Positions 22,353 through 33,725 of a stretch of DNA of 64,000 bases are shown here, piece by piece. The stretch's first letter is position 1. Each line of letters opens with the position of its first letter. The DNA is taken from contig JAMAHW010000001.1 in assembly GCA_023627715.1 (NCBI GenBank), forward strand, positions 1,054,001-1,118,000, written 5' to 3'. Source of the stretch: Periconia sp. R9002 (taxonomy: Eukaryota; Ascomycota; Dothideomycetes; Pleosporales; Periconiaceae). The translations under genes were made by a program, and so were the position numbers. The notes beneath the pieces are model-generated. The model was not told the origin of the DNA and searched no databases. It saw only the letters and a program-made list of their open reading frames with translations.

Positions 22353-22875
22353 TCTTTTTGGTCCTATACACTGGCAGATTAGAATAGAATGACGAATCCC
22401 AAAATTGATGAAGCTTAATGTCATTGAACTTTTACATTGGCAGCCGTCTCATTACCGAGAGTTGCGCTTGCTTGTCCTGTACCTTGACTCTAACGGCCAA
22501 CGTGACTGTATGTGGGAGATGGTTCTACATATTTGTTTCCCCCAAATTCTCGGGGGTTACTCGAACATATGATCGTCATGCGATAGTGCTCAGACCCATT
22601 GCTAATGTCCGCAAAGCTTGAAGTGATTCGGCCCCATAAACAAGGCAAACAGATTATCCGGTCCCAATGATTCGGTTCCCCCACCATTACTTTTTCGTCA
22701 GCTTCTCGCTCCCTGGACGCTAAGCGATGTCTGAACTTTACTTATTCTGAGTTTCCCCAAATCTCATACGCTCTCACTTTCCATCATACCTTAAAAATAT
22801 GTGCGGCGGTGTTTTTCATTTGGAACCGCGCTTTGTGCTCACAATCCCTTCTCGAATTTACTTTGTTCGGTGAAA
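22353..22875. other. Intergenic region, promoter of the ABC transporter
   Basis: No gene supported. An ATG at 22799 opens a short frame that ends quickly; the transporter start is 22876. Confidence 0.5.
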
Positions 22876-25800
22876 ATGTCGGCGACACCCGTAATTTGTG
22901 ATACTATGGCACAGGGTGAAGAGCCTTTTGCCCGTCCCAGTAGCTTGTCTTACCGTTCTGTCAACGCCTATGCTTTTTCGAAACAAACGGACTATCAGAG
23001 AACGTTCGGAAACTTTCCTGTCTCTCTGTTACAGCGCGCGACATCTCTGCTGGGGATGAGTATGCAGAAAACGCGGATAGATATACTTCATGACTGTGAA
23101 GGCCTTGTGAGAAGCGGCGAGATGCTTCTTGTTTTGGGACGTCCAGGCTCTGGCTGTAGCACTCTGCTTCGGACCATTGCAGGGGAAACGCAAGATTTCA
23201 AGGTTGGGGATGACACAGTTTTCAACTACCAAGGGCTTTCGGCGCAACAAGTTCAATCCATCGCTCGCGGAGAGTGCAGCTATCAGGCGGAACTAGACGT
23301 ACATTTCCCGACTTTGACGACATGCGAAACAGTGACATTGTGTGCTGAAGCCAGAGGCACGCCAAAAAAAGACGCGCAGGCAAAAGCAAAAACCATTCTC
23401 GATGAGTTAGGCCTCTTACATGCAGCTGATACCCGCGTTGGGAACGAAGAAATTCCTGGTATTAGTGGGGGAGAACGAAAACGGCTCAGCATCGCTGAAG
23501 TTCTTTCGTGTTCTACCTCGATTCAATGCTGGGACAATAGCACTCGTGGTCTCGATAGCGAGAACTCGCTACAGTTCATTCGGAATATAAGAAAAAGATG
23601 TACTCAGATGAGAACAGCCGCTATCGTTAGTCTGTACCAAGCATCCGACGATGTCTTCAATCTCTTCGACAATGTGTGTGTCCTTTACGAAGGCCACATG
23701 ATATTCTTTGGTCCATTGGAAATGGCCCATGAGTATTTTGTGCGCCTGGGTTTCTGTGCCCAAGATGGGGAGACCAAAGCCGAATTCCTCACCGGCGTGA
23801 CCAATCCAGCGCGCCGCAATATTCAGCCAGGGTACGAGGAATCCGTACCTGTAACCCCAAGTGAAATGGCTGCAGCGTGGAAAGGTAGTTTGGAACGGGC
23901 GGAGTTGCTAAAAAATATCGCTGAATTCGAAGAAACACATCCTATCACTACGGGGAAGAAAGGGAAAACAACATATCGCGTCTCATTTATTCGTCAAGTT
24001 CAACTTTGCCTGCTAAGAGGGTTCATTCGACTACGGAACGATCTCGCACCGCCAATTTCGAATCTTGTAGGAAATTGTATTCTTGGTATAGTCCTGGGTA
24101 CCGTCTTTCTCAACCTGCCGAATAACACAGACAGCTTCTTTGCTCGTTCTGCTCTCCTCTTCTTTGCTACATTGCTCAACGCCTTTGTCAGCGGTTTTGA
24201 GCCCGGTCTTCTTTGGGAATCGAGGCCAATAGTCCAGAAACATCACCGATATATGCTCTACAAGCCCATCGCGGACGCCATCGCGTCCATGCTCACAGAT
24301 TTACCAAACAAATTCTTGTTCTCGCTCGCCTTTAACATTCCTATCTACTTTCTCTCAAATTTACGAAGGTCGGGCTCAGCATTTATGACGTTTTGGCTCT
24401 TTTCAATTACCTGTCTGCTTACGATGTCTATGATATTCCGCACTATAGGCAGTTGGTGCTCTACATTGGCAGGCTCCATGGCTCCTGCAGCGCTGTTCAT
24501 GTTGCTCCTGATGATATATTCCGGATTCCCCTTGCCAGTTCCTTACATGCGACCTTGGCTCCGTTGGTTCAACTATATCAATCCAGTGGCCTACACTTTC
24601 GAGAGTCTTATGATCAATGAGTTCTCAGGAAGGGAGTTTCCTTGCAGCTCCTTTGTACCTCGCGGCGCATCATATGGAGACTCCCCAATCGGCAAGACTT
24701 GCAATGTTATTGGCGCTAAACCCGGTGTGACAGTGGTGCGTGGGGAAGACCATATACGGCAGAGCTACAGTTATAGTCCGGAACATCTTTGGAGGTAAAT
24801 GGGAGACATCATCGTTGGGCAGATAGTGGCTAACAGTACACAGAAATTTTGGTATACTTATCGCGATAATGGTGTTTGCGTGTTGGCTTCATTTGCTCGG
24901 AGCCAATTATGCTACCATGAAAAGGAACCGTGGGGAAGTTTTACTTTTCAAGGACAGCAAAGCATCGAAAACCTACACTTCCAACTTGGCGAATCGCGAT
25001 ACACGAAGCGAAAAAATTTCCATCAGAAAAGATAAAGAGCGTGTGGACTCTGGAAGAGTGGCTTTGAGCTGGGATCAAGTCACATTCGACTTGAAGGTGG
25101 GGAAATCATACAAGAGAATATTGGATAAAATTGATGGGTGGATTGAGCATGGCACACTCACAGCGTTGATGGTAGGTGTCGATCTCCTTATCTGCGTGAA
25201 ATAGCTAATAATCTGTAGGGGGAGTCAGGAGCAGGCAAAACTACACTTCTGAATGTGCTCGCCGGTCGTGCATCTGTTGGTGTTATCCGCGGTGACATGA
25301 TGATCAATCCAGACTTTGCCTCGGATGGGTACGCTCGCAAGATAGGGTATGCGCAGCAAATGGATATCCATTTACCTACAGCCACCGTACGCGAAGCCCT
25401 CCAATTCAGCGCCATACTACGCCAGCCAGAGGCGTATTCTAGAGAGGATAGACTCATCTATGTTGAAAACGTCATCGCTTCCCTAAGAATGGAATCTTTC
25501 TCTGATGCTGTGGTAGGCGTTCAGGGAGAAGGCCTCAACGTCGAGCAACGGAAGCGATTTACCATTGGCATAGAACTAGCTGCGCGGCCAGAATTGTTGC
25601 TATTTCTTGATGAGCCCACCTCTGGATTGGACAGCGATACCGCTTGGGCAATATGCTCACTTCTACGTCAGCTGGCTGATGACGGCCAAGCAATTCTATG
25701 CACAGTTCACCAACCATCACAGTCTCTCTTTGCCATGTTTGATAGACTACTTCTTTTACGCCAAGGCCGATGTATGTACTTTGGCGACATTGGCACGAAC

Positions 25801-27036
25801 GCCGGTATACTGATTCAATACTTTCAAACTCGAGGCGCTCAGGACTTGGAAAAACATCAAAATCCGGCGGAATGGTTCATGCATGTCGTAAACAATCCAA
25901 ATCACTCTATCGATTGGGCAGATCAGTGGAATAAATCTGAAGAAAACAAGCAAGTCAAGATACGGATTAAGACGCTATCAGAAACGCTTCACAAGACAAA
26001 CGACTATGAGATGCAGAAACTACAATTCGCTACATCGTTTTGGCGCCAACTGAGACTAGTGACGTCGCGACTCTTCCGGCATTACTGGCGAACTCCGACA
26101 TATCTATACTCGAAAGCAGCTTTGTGCTTTGGCTCCGCACTCGTGATTGGGATATCCTTCTGGCTATCGCCCGCAACCATGCAAGGCGTTCAGAACGAAA
26201 TTTTTGCAGTCTTCTTGCTTATGACTATCTTCACGAATCTCGACCAGCAAATCATTCCGCATTTTGCAGCTTACCGGACTATCTACGAAACTCGCGAGGG
26301 TCCATCCAGGATGTATTCTTGGGTTGTTTTTCTCCTAGCCAATCTGATTGTCGAGGTTGTCTGGCAGACAGTAATGTCTGTAATACTTTTCCTCTGCTGG
26401 TACTATCCAATTGGCATGTATAGAAACAATGGAGCGACACAAAGTCTCAGCGAGCGTTCCGCAGCTGTATTTCTATACATATGGTCATTCATGCAGTTTA
26501 CGTTAACGCTGTCATACTTAGTAGTTGCAGCCTTGCGATCTTCAGCAACTGCCGTGAATATTGCACAGCTCCTGTACTCTCTATCACTGATATTTTGTGG
26601 AGTTCTGGCCAAACCTTCAATCCTGCCGCGATTTTGGAAGTTTATGTATTGGTCGACGCCACTGACATACTATACGAGCGGGCTCATTTCCGTCACACTG
26701 GGGGAGGTCAAAGTCTCTTGCTCAGCCGCAGAACTCATTCCCATCCCGTTACCCACGGCTGGGGGCTTTAGTTCAAACGGAGAAAGCTGCCAGGCCTACC
26801 TAGGAAAATTCGTCTCTGAGTTTGGAGGTTATCTGGCAACAAGTTCATCCAAAGAGATGTGCTCATACTGCCCAGTGACAAATACACGGGCCATTCTTGA
26901 AACATTGGAAATAAGTGGAGGTGTCTGGTGGAGGCTTGCGGTAACGTTCGGATATGTTTTGTTTAATGCTGTGGGGACGTTCTTCATTTACTGGCTTACA
27001 TCAGTGAGGTCAACTTCGAAAGTGAGACACAATTAG
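22876..27036 (+). CDS. PDR-type (ABCG) full-size ABC transporter
   Basis: Plasma-membrane drug or metabolite efflux pump with (NBD-TMD)2 topology. Exons 22876-24794, 24844-25171 and 25219-27036 give 1354 aa. NBD1 shows the degenerate fungal PDR pattern: Walker A GRPGSGCST (about 88), signature ISGGERKR (about 196) and Walker B IQCWDNSTRGLDS. NBD2 shows GESGAGKTT (about 750), a LNVEQRKRFTIGIEL signature and LLFLDEPTSGLDS. Six membrane helices follow each NBD. The stop seen at 24796 lies inside an intron (AG|GTAAAT...TACACAG) that restores LWRNFGILIAIM, so the two halves form one gene. The N-terminal extension is shorter than in Pdr5-type pumps. It sits downstream of two P450s and a membrane protein, which suggests export of a related compound, but no biosynthetic backbone enzyme is present. 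Confidence 0.93.
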
Positions 27037-27466
27037 GCTGTATTTGTATTGCACAATTCGGCACCGCTGTTCATTATCAGAGCAATAGCCCGCAACGCGG
27101 GAATAATCGGAAAGAATGGGCAACAACTATGTTTTGAATTATTCGGCGTTTTCTATGGTTCCATTCTCTATTTAGTCCTGTAGAAGGTATGGTTATTTTC
27201 GCTATTTAGTATGTAAAAGGTAGAGCAGAAAGAGTTAAAAATAATCAATAGTACATAGGTAAGTATGTCCTAGTGGTCACACTACGCCATGTGCAAAGGA
27301 TCATGAGAACTTTCAATGCCCTGATTCGCGGTTAAGGGCCTGTGTCACGCAGTGCGGGGCTCTGGGCACTACCGAAGACCGTCGTTTTTGAAACGTGTAA
27401 GCACAACCACCTTGATACTTTCTATCAATTTCTGCTCTCTCTCCATCCCAACATTCTACAGCCGCT
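27037..27466. other. Intergenic DNA
   Basis: AT-rich 3' flank of the transporter, then the promoter of the F-box gene. Nothing else seen. Confidence 0.5.
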
Positions 27467-29295
27467 ATGAGACATCTGCGACAGGCTCACCTCGGTAGCA
27501 CAGTCACCAATTGTCTCACAATTGTAGATCTGGCACCGCCTCGTGTTGGCGCAGAAACATCACTAAAAAATTTACATTGTTCACCACCGCACAGCCCTCC
27601 CAATCAGAAAGCCTACATTTTGCAGCTTCCAAATGAGCTTCTTGGAGTTGTCGTGGAATTTGCTGCTCAAAACTTTTATGCTGGCACTCTGGATGAATGT
27701 GATGAGTGCTCGACTGGTTACGAGACACGCCCTTGGAATTATCACACTCTAAAGGCAATATCACGCGTGTGTCATAGATTCACACAAATTGCTCAGCCAC
27801 TACTTTTTCGCTCCCTCGGCTTTGGATACTCAGTTGATGCGGTGCCACCCGGTAGATTGATTCGAAAAGTTCACTACACGTTGAAGCAAAACCCACGCTT
27901 TCGAAAATACTGCAGGTATGCATGGCTACGTCGTGTTTCAAACGCAATTTGCACAGTCTAAGGAATTTCATTTATAGATCCTTGTACATCAACATACCCA
28001 ATTACAGCTATGCCGACAATGGACCTCATAAATATCTTGTGGCAAGCGACTTCGCGCGTTGGTTTACGAGATTGCGCTGTCTTACGGTTCATAGCAAGTT
28101 TGCAGATGGTACATATAGAACCGATAATGCGTCTACTTGGGCTCTAATCCGTCGTTTCGCCACTCATTGTAAAGATGTTGAGCATTTAAAGCTTTTAAGC
28201 ATTGGAAGAAGTCTTTATTTGGGCTCTATCTTCAAGTTGCTGGACTTTCCCAATCTGGAGACCCTGTCTGTTTTCGGTCTGGCAGAATGGAGGCTTGGTA
28301 GAGTTGAGCTGGATCCCATGGTACGTATACCATTCTTCATTCATATTCAATAGAGATCATGATAGCGGCACGATGACTACGAGCGCTGATATTCATGAAT
28401 GTAGAAACGCCGCACCGCCTCATTCACATCACTGACCATATCATGTTCTGAAGAAGGGCGTGAGGCCACGTCCTTATTCATCCAATGGCCAGCACTACTT
28501 TCTCGTTTTAAGTTTTTCAATCATGAATTCAACACGAATGGGATGGATATTCCTATGTTTGAGTCATTACTACTAATACATAAGGATACTCTTACGCACA
28601 TCAGCCTAATTTGTCTTTCTATGACCGGAAGTGGCCGCCTCTTTAATGCTACGCTGTTCCCCAACCTCGAGTATTTACATTTGTCTAGATGGGCTCTGTA
28701 CCAAAGTCCCGCTCAATTCAAGGCTAGTGATGCAAATGTGCTAGGTCCTAAGCTCAAAACTTTCTGTTGGGACTTCAGTGCCGAAATGGGCGAAACTTGG
28801 AGAGCTTTCAACGAAGCCGACGCTTTATGGATCCGCAAGCTTGCCAAAGTAGCCATATCCTGCCAGGCTGCCCTCAAGAGAGTTGAAATAGTATTCCAGC
28901 CAGGATATGGGAGCAGCGAGGAAGGGATGATTTATCCATGGGATTTAATGGATGATCTCAGAGAAAAAATATTCCGACCAAACGGCATGGAGCTGACATA
29001 CAGCGATCCGCCGATCTCGAAAGAGAAATGGATAGAGTATCTTCAAGCTCTCAAAAAAGGATTATCGTTTGGGGACCTACATTACAATGGCTTGACCACT
29101 AAATCTAGTGTGGTGAGCGAAGACGAGCAATCAACAGGTTCTAGCGAGCAGGTAGGGTACGAAGGAGAGTATCAGGGAGAGGACATTCGAAAGTACTTTC
29201 TTCACCTCGATCCCCGGAAAATGGAGAACCCAGAAGATGATGAAATCGAACGAACAGAAAGAATTGGTACAGAGAACTCCAGTGAGCAAGTTTGA
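27467..29295 (+). CDS. F-box domain protein
   Basis: Probable substrate receptor of an SCF ubiquitin ligase. Exons 27467-27915, 27978-28320 and 28405-29295 give 560 aa. The F-box is about residues 50-115 (ILQLPNELLGVVVEFAAQ ... LKAISRVCHRFTQIAQPLLF). The rest contains leucine-rich, LRR-like strands (LRCLTVHSKF, VEHLKLLSIG, LPNLETLSVF-like FPNLETLSVFG, FPNLEYLHLSRW), the usual plan for fungal F-box proteins of the solitary-LRR type. The C-terminus is acidic with repeated STGSSEQ/NSSEQV. Both introns are GT-AG; the second removes an apparent early stop. Target unknown. Confidence 0.8.
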
Positions 29296-29672
29296 GCGAT
29301 ATTGACCAGAAATTTGGACTACGATCTGCGGATCACGACGTATTTATGCAATGAAAAATTTTAACAACCGTCTTCAAGAGTACCGATTATGATCTCGAGA
29401 GATACTTATCTCCTCGACATAGCATTCTCAGCCGATCATCATACGCATAAAGTCTGCTCTCTAATAAAATGCTCGAGTGAGAAAAGAGCTTCGGTGATGC
29501 AGGGACACAAAAAAATTTTAAGAGACACGCATACTCCAATATTTGCACTAACCTCCGCTGTCAATTTAGCTCCGTACGAGTTACAAATGCACTCTCCAAA
29601 ACCACACACAATACCTATATGCTCGACGCAATCAAGAAACCTAATCCTCATTTACGAGACAGCACAAACCAT
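29296..29672. other. Convergent 3' flanks, no gene
   Basis: Downstream of both the F-box gene (plus) and the phosphotransferase relic (minus). No supported feature. Confidence 0.5.
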
Positions 29673-30515
29673 TCACCAAGCCCAAGCATCGACCGAAAGC
29701 GGCACCAGCGCTTTCTCACTTTCCAATTCCGCCGCGTATTTCTCACCACCCAATCTCCACATCCACTCGTTCCACCAGAAATCCCGCGTGCCATATCTTA
29801 ACGGCGTGGTAGACTCCCAATAATCCGGATACCAACCTGCAGACTCCCAATCTAGGAACGCTGAAATACGACCATTTTGAACCATAAAATTATGATGCTT
29901 AAGATCGCCATGAGTAAAGACGATCGGGTGCCTCATTGGCCGTAGCTTTTCCGCAGTTTCGACTATCTGTTGGAACTTTTCCTACGTTTCGAAGCTGTGG
30001 CTAGAGATGGTACTAAAGAGGTGCTCATTGAATTCCGATTCATATGAACACGGTCCGACAGCATGACCAGGGATGCGCACACTTCTAACTGCCGTGCCCA
30101 ACACTGAATAGATTCTCTCTTCCCCCCATGGGTGCGGCCATTTCCGCATAACTTGCAGGATGCACTGTAGTTCTGCGAAAACGCTCTCCCTCTCATGATC
30201 CGTCATCCGCTCATACACCTCAGATTCGCCTAGGTCCTTTCCAGGTACACGAGTCATAAGTATCGAAATCGGTGCATGAGGTGTGTCGGGATGCTCGCCG
30301 TATAAAATAAACTTCGGCACTGGAAAACCCGCAGACCGCGTCATTAAGGTTGCTGCTACTTCTTCGAGTCGCGTGCCGTCTGACCATTTTAAGACTAGGC
30401 CGAAAGGTAGGGGTGGGATTGATTATGCTAAAGGAATAGACCCAAGGACTTGGTGAGGACAAGTGAAGGTAGGCAAGAGAATGCTAGGTACGAGATACCT
30501 TAGCCAACCCGTCAT
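29673..30515 (-). pseudogene. Broken aminoglycoside-phosphotransferase (APH)-like kinase
   Basis: Fungal APH/choline-kinase-like fold. Visible on the minus strand are LPFGLVLKWSDGTRLEEV (about 30405-30350), FPVPKFILYGE, the ISILMTRVPGKDLGE hinge, the Brenner-type catalytic loop HGDLKHHNFMV and the metal-binding FLDWESAGWYPDYWE. The frame is continuous between EFNEHLFSTISSHSFET and EKFQQIVETAEKLRPMRHP apart from one TAG at 29984-29982. At the 5' side a TAA (30425-30423) separates the kinase frame from an in-frame ATG at 30515; no acceptor site bypasses it in phase. Both stops are one transition from CAG or CAA. All catalytic residues survive, which suggests recent inactivation. The 5' limit is uncertain. 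Small-molecule substrate unknown. Confidence 0.65.
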
Positions 30516-31664
30516 GGCGGTTTATGCAGAGGATAATTCTTATAGAGAGGATGTAGTGGCTGAGCCGTCCGTCAGAAGGTTGCGTGTGAATATTAAATAT
30601 AAGCTTGAGGCTTGTTTGAATTGATTTCCACTCCTACTGCGCCGACGTCTTCCAGAGCCTTTCGTCTCTGTCACTCCAAACCCGTCCTTAGCAAACCAGT
30701 GCGTCTGAAACTATGAGAAGAAAGACCAGATCAGCATAGAAGTATCGCATGGTTTGTAAGTCATAACGCGAGGGATATTTGTGGTGATAAAATGCTGCCT
30801 TGAGAGTTTCGGCTAAAAATCAGGACTCCACCTCGACGTGCAAACTACCATGCCAAGAGATATCAAATACTACGCGAATTTAATGCAGCTTCAGGCCAGT
30901 ACAGCTAGTTCTTCTAACCTCTTGGTACTTGTCTTTTCACTCCTTTAACATATTAAAAATCCTATCGGAATAAACGATGGGCCTGCCTACCTAGGTAAGG
31001 AAATGCACACGTGACTTCCAACATGTGACCATTTAAATGTTTAAATCAAAGTGTCTACTTCTTCGCAATTGATTGGTGTAAGCAGTTACGGTTAAATGTT
31101 TAAATGTTATAACAAATATTTGAAATCTGCTGCGTATCTTTAACTCCAACAATCGCAGTCTTTTTAAACGTTACTGCATTTCTTCTAGTTCATTTTACGT
31201 GTTGGGCTTCTTGCCAAATATAAATACATAACTTGGCCAGTATAGCTTTTCATAGGTACTCTAGGCACTCTGGGCACGGGTACTATTATAGAGAGAAAGA
31301 GGATGGGTATAAACGCTAGAAGTAGGTTGATATAAGCAGAGGTAAGTTAAAGCAGAAAGATCCTTTTGTTTATCTTACAGAAGACAAGCGCTTCACTTGA
31401 GTTCATAAAAAAGAGAGGGGCGAAAGAAAGTAAAAGAGTTCTAGAATCTATTGATTCCGGTAATAATATTTTTTCCAGGTGTAGTTTTTATCTTATATAC
31501 AAATTTTTAGTCCCCCCCTTTCCACAATGTCACATCTACATCTAGAATCCACCACCATAAACCGTAACGTAACATGCTTTCGATTACAAGTTAAAAACAT
31601 ATCAATATATACATACGAATCATAAAAAACCCCACACTCCCATCCCTTCCCCACATTCTCCACC
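30516..31664. other. AT-rich intergenic DNA with a short direct repeat
   Basis: No gene. TTAAATGTTTAAAT occurs exactly at 31033-31046 and 31092-31105. The overall look (AT-rich, TA-rich) suggests degraded repeat DNA. Confidence 0.45.
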
Positions 31665-33725
31665 TCAACTCTTCGCATTCCCCCCAATAATCCCCGCAAG
31701 TGTGCCGCCCAAAATAGCCCCAATCCCAACCCCAGCAGCCGCCGTCCCAGCATGACTCGGCCCAGCCCTGACAACCTTATCAGGATACTGCACATCCTTA
31801 GGCTCCGCGATTCCCATCTGGCCCTTGGGCGCCCCAGCCAACTGTCCATACTGCACTCTGCGATCGCCAACTTCTTTGAGAATGTGATCGAAGTCGCCGT
31901 GCGTGTTTTTATAGCGATCGGGCGCGACGATAGGAGCGCCGAAGGCTTGTGTGATTTCGAGGGGTCCGAGAGTGACTTTGCGGCCGAGCTCCCAGTAGCC
32001 CCAGTACACGGGGAGCACGGCGAAGAGCGTGACGAAGGTGGCGACGAGGGCGCCGGCCATGTAGGCGAAGTTGGTCGTGTATTCTTCGACGATGCCGGTG
32101 ACGGAGGTGAGGACGGTTTGGGAGGGCATGTGGGCTGCGGGGCGCGACGCGACGTCGGTGGTGGGCGCGCCGTTGAGGTAGAGGCCTGCGGTGAAGGCGA
32201 GCGTGTTCATTTTGCGGAGGAGGGCCACGGCGGGATCGTCGCGGCTCTTCCCGTCGCTGCCTTTGGCGTCGATGTCGTAGTAGCAACGCCCACCGGCGGC
32301 TTCGTTGTCGGTGCTGTCGTTGTCGGCGTAGAAGATGGATTGGGCTTGGGAGCCTTGGACTTTGATGTCCCATTCTTTTTCGAAGACGAGGTCCGCGGAG
32401 GAGGCGTAGAGGTTGGAGAGAACGTAGCTGAGGGCGCCGACGGTGGAGACTTGGCCGATGGTTTCGTTGAGGTCGCGGTGTTTGAGGAATTTGACCTTGT
32501 CGACTTGTTGGTCCGAGAGGGGCGCGCCGAATTCCATTTGCGTTTGGTTGAAGAATTTGATGTGCGTGACGATGTTGCCGCCTTTGAGCTCTTCTTCGCT
32601 GGGGATCATGACGGTGACGGGGTACTCGACGACGGCCGGGCGGATCTCGCAGGAACGGCGGGTCACGAAGCCAGGGCAGGATCCGGGTTTCTCGCCGCGG
32701 TGGGTGTCGGCGTACAACATGTCGAGCTGGACACTGGCATATGGCTTCTCTTTTGTGGCCCAGTTAGGATGGAAAGTCACGTTCCATAGCGGGTAGGTGG
32801 AGGATGAGTTGGACGAGGAGTTGTTCGGTTTAGCTTGTTGTTGTAAGCCGTAGTCAATGTCTTCCCTTTTAGTGGTGCAGTTGTAGGAGAAACCGAGTCC
32901 TTCGATAGCACCGGTGCACTCCTGGCGGAAAGGGCATCCGAAGAACGAGGCTTTTCCTTCGAGAGAATCGTGCATCTTGCCGTTGGCGACCTTGCCGGTG
33001 TAAGCGTCGATGACCTTTGCCCAGTCCGCGTCCACGGTTTTGATGGTGTTGTCCTTGCCAGGAATTCCACCCCTATGCTCAGGCCATTCCGTTGCTATCC
33101 ATGCCGTCACTGAGCTGTTCATATACGCATTCTGTTGCGTGATCGCTGTCTTTGTCGCCTTCTGGAAAAGAGTACTGTCGATGACGGCGAACTTGGTCAT
33201 CAAAGCGGCCAGAGCAACAATGTTAAAGTTCCGCCCAGACGTGAGAATGGCGTAGAAGCTGTAGGAATAGGCGTGGTTGCGATGTAGCGTGTTCAACGAA
33301 CTTCCCCTGAGTGCTTTCCGCCACCACGCAATGGCTAGACCTTGGGCGATCATGGTGAGTAATCCTAGATTTTGAACTTGGTTCGCAATGTTGAGCAACA
33401 CGTTGGGTTGGATTGGAAACCGCTCGAATGGCCAGTCCTTGACCCGTTTGTGGTTACTGACTACGAGAATGGTCACGGCCATGACGGTAGCAACCAGCAT
33501 CGTCATGAACCCAGCAAAGCCAGTCCATGGGAATTGTGCCTTCCACCCGGGCCGCCAGTCGATGCCGTGATCATGTTCAGCCTTTTCCTCTTCTGCGATG
33601 TCGTATGGTACCTTGGGTGGTGCATTGTCTGAAGCCCCAAGGCTGCTCACCGGAGTTATCGACCTGGAATTCGTATTCGGTTCGATATCATCATGCTTGG
33701 GGTGCATGTTTTCGGCGGATGCCAT
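31665..33725 (-). CDS. Large fungal membrane protein of unknown function (DUF3176-like)
   Basis: Intron-less, 686 aa from the ATG at 33725. The hydrophilic N-terminus is followed by membrane segments FAGFMTMLVATVMAVTILVV, LGLLTMIAQGLAIAWW and FNIVALAALMTKFAVI. A roughly 370-residue presumably extracellular domain is rich in cysteine and N-glycosylation sequons (NSS, NCT, NNSSSNSS, NVT, NQT, NET). It ends with a fourth strong helix, FAYMAGALVATFVTLFAVLP, and a cytosolic tail finishing in a Gly/Ala-rich stretch. The plan (three helices, a large ecto-domain, one helix) is that of DUF3176-type fungal proteins, which have no known role. High GC at third positions sets it apart from its AT-rich flanks. 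The family call is tentative; the membrane topology is clear. Confidence 0.75.
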   Translation of the reverse strand: MASAENMHPKHDDIEPNTNSRSITPVSSLGASDNAPPKVPYDIAEEEKAEHDHGIDWRPGWKAQFPWTGFAGFMTMLVATVMAVTILVVSNHKRVKDWPFERFPIQPNVLLNIANQVQNLGLLTMIAQGLAIAWWRKALRGSSLNTLHRNHAYSYSFYAILTSGRNFNIVALAALMTKFAVIDSTLFQKATKTAITQQNAYMNSSVTAWIATEWPEHRGGIPGKDNTIKTVDADWAKVIDAYTGKVANGKMHDSLEGKASFFGCPFRQECTGAIEGLGFSYNCTTKREDIDYGLQQQAKPNNSSSNSSSTYPLWNVTFHPNWATKEKPYASVQLDMLYADTHRGEKPGSCPGFVTRRSCEIRPAVVEYPVTVMIPSEEELKGGNIVTHIKFFNQTQMEFGAPLSDQQVDKVKFLKHRDLNETIGQVSTVGALSYVLSNLYASSADLVFEKEWDIKVQGSQAQSIFYADNDSTDNEAAGGRCYYDIDAKGSDGKSRDDPAVALLRKMNTLAFTAGLYLNGAPTTDVASRPAAHMPSQTVLTSVTGIVEEYTTNFAYMAGALVATFVTLFAVLPVYWGYWELGRKVTLGPLEITQAFGAPIVAPDRYKNTHGDFDHILKEVGDRRVQYGQLAGAPKGQMGIAEPKDVQYPDKVVRAGPSHAGTAAAGVGIGAILGGTLAGIIGGNAKS

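Noticed and set aside
24796..24798. Stop codon splitting the ABC transporter into two half-size genes
   Set aside because: AG|GTAAAT...TACACAG is a normal intron whose removal restores the membrane helix in phase.
31752..32789. 345-codon open frame on the plus strand
   Set aside because: Antisense shadow of the GC-rich membrane-protein gene; low-complexity Val/Gly/Asp composition and no family resemblance.
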